A DNA stretch of 6,205 nt from Erysipelotrichaceae bacterium. Its GTDB lineage: Bacteria; Bacillota_I; Bacilli_A; Erysipelotrichales; Erysipelotrichaceae. Shown here in pieces: positions 5,449 to 6,205 of the stretch. Every line of letters starts with the position of its first letter. The stretch's first letter is position 1. The stretch is from the NCBI GenBank assembly GCA_003446295.1, contig DMBB01000065.1:1-6205 (forward strand), written 5' to 3'. The position numbers were made by a program, and so were the translations under genes. The notes under the pieces were generated by a model. It searched no databases and had not been told where the DNA came from. It saw only the letters and a program-made list of their open reading frames with translations.

Positions 5449-6205
5449 ATGGCAGACTTATCTTACAATCAGGTGGCACGGATCAAGGTATTCGGAATCG
5501 GCGGTGCCGGCAGCAATGCGGTTAACCGCATGGTAGAGGAAGGCGTACAGGGCGTTGAGTTCTATGTTGCAAACACAGATCTTCAGGCACTGGATGTTTC
5601 TCCCGTTACAAATAAGATCCAGCTCGGAAATGAAGGACTGGGTGCAGGCGGAAATCCTGACAACGGACGTAAAGCAGCTGTAGAAAGTGAAGAAGATATC
5701 AGAAACGCTATGGAAGGCGCTGATATGATCTTCCTGACAGCAGGACTCGGCGGCGGAACAGGTACAGGTGCATCCCCGTTGTTCGCAAAGATTGCAAAGG
5801 AACTCGGATGCCTGACAGTTGGTATCGTTACAAAACCGTTCAGCTTTGAAGGCAGAAGAAGAATGATCCAGGCTGAGCAGGGTCTTGAACAGCTCAAAGA
5901 ATATGTTGACAGCCTGATTATTATATCCAACAACAAGGTTCTTGAAGTTATCGGTCATATTCCGTTCGAAGATGCATTTAAGGAAGCTGACAACATCCTC
6001 CGTCAGGGTGTTCAGACAATCACAGACCTGATCGCTGTTCCTGCAATGATCAACCTCGACTTTGCAGATATCAAGAGCGTTATGGAAGGCCAGGGAAGTG
6101 CCCTGATCGGTATCGGTATGGCTTCCGGCGAGAACAAAGCAAAAGAAGCAGCTGCCAAGGCGATTCAGTCACCGCTGCTTGAAGCTCAGATCTCCGGCGC
6201 AAGAA
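5449..6205 (+). CDS. ftsZ: Cell division protein FtsZ (3' truncated by window)
   Basis: Tubulin-like GTPase that polymerises at midcell into the Z ring and recruits the division machinery. The 252 visible residues cover the GTP-binding domain and the start of the C-terminal domain. Signatures: [13 protein letters not shown] at 16-28, ANTDLQAL at 41-48, the tubulin signature GGGTGTG at 101-107, FEGRRRM at 133-139, DNILRQGVQ at 181-189, and the T7 loop NLDFADIK at 202-209 with the catalytic Asp residues. Nothing essential is missing; roughly 110-130 residues (rest of the C-terminal domain, linker and FtsA-binding tail) lie beyond the window. The ATG has GAGAGG at 5436-5441 with 7 nt spacing, starting on the last base of the ftsA stop codon, so the two are almost surely co-transcribed. 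GTT, GCT and ACA codons appear more frequent than in upstream genes, as expected for a highly expressed gene. Confidence 0.98.
   Translation, partial: MADLSYNQVARIKVFGIGGAGSNAVNRMVEEGVQGVEFYVANTDLQALDVSPVTNKIQLGNEGLGAGGNPDNGRKAAVESEEDIRNAMEGADMIFLTAGLGGGTGTGASPLFAKIAKELGCLTVGIVTKPFSFEGRRRMIQAEQGLEQLKEYVDSLIIISNNKVLEVIGHIPFEDAFKEADNILRQGVQTITDLIAVPAMINLDFADIKSVMEGQGSALIGIGMASGENKAKEAAAKAIQSPLLEAQISGAR

Noticed and set aside
5458..5958. 166-codon minus-strand open frame opposite ftsZ
   Set aside because: The + strand encodes canonical FtsZ, including GGGTGTG, through the same bases. The antisense product is Cys/Ser-rich without motifs.

Overview
The window reads as chromosomal housekeeping DNA from a Gram-positive bacterium of the phylum Bacillota. 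The main evidence is the gene order PASTA kinase, rsgA, rpe, thiN, then rpmB pointing the other way, which is the classic prkC-cpgA-rpe-thiN-rpmB neighbourhood of that phylum. Strong AAGGAGG-type ribosome binding sites and the use of TTG and GTG starts fit. Base composition is moderate rather than very AT-rich. I lean weakly towards Erysipelotrichia or a related lineage because FtsA is so divergent, but that is recall-based. No spoVM-like gene is seen between thiN and rpmB, where Bacillus carries one, and nothing here points to sporulation. There are no mobile elements, CRISPR arrays, tRNAs or rRNAs.

Region 1 (1-3582, + strand) is a tight operon: the 3' part of a membrane Ser/Thr kinase with PASTA repeats (prkC/pknB/stkP type), the ribosome-assembly GTPase rsgA, ribulose-phosphate 3-epimerase rpe, and thiamine pyrophosphokinase thiN. 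Junctions are 12 nt, a 4-nt ATGA overlap, and an 8-nt overlap, so translational coupling is likely. The kinase senses the cell wall. In Bacillus its counterpart phosphorylates RsgA (CpgA), so sensor and substrate may be made together. The operon ends in a compact hairpin shared with the convergent rpmB gene.

Region 2 (3607-3898, - strand) is rpmB, encoding ribosomal protein L28 with an unusual Ala/Lys/Glu-rich tail. It has its own sigma-A-type promoter.

Region 3 (about 3899-4111) is an intergenic stretch without a convincing gene. It holds two short open stretches in different + frames that look slightly protein-like and may be a decayed gene.

Region 4 (4112-6205, + strand) is a cell-division pair with its own promoter: an ftsA homologue whose nucleotide-binding motifs are badly eroded, then a canonical ftsZ cut off by the window end. 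FtsZ builds the division ring and FtsA normally tethers it to the membrane. The pair sits away from the usual ftsQ/murein-cluster context, directly beside the kinase/ribosome cluster. The most interesting point in the window is the divergent, possibly ATP-independent FtsA.
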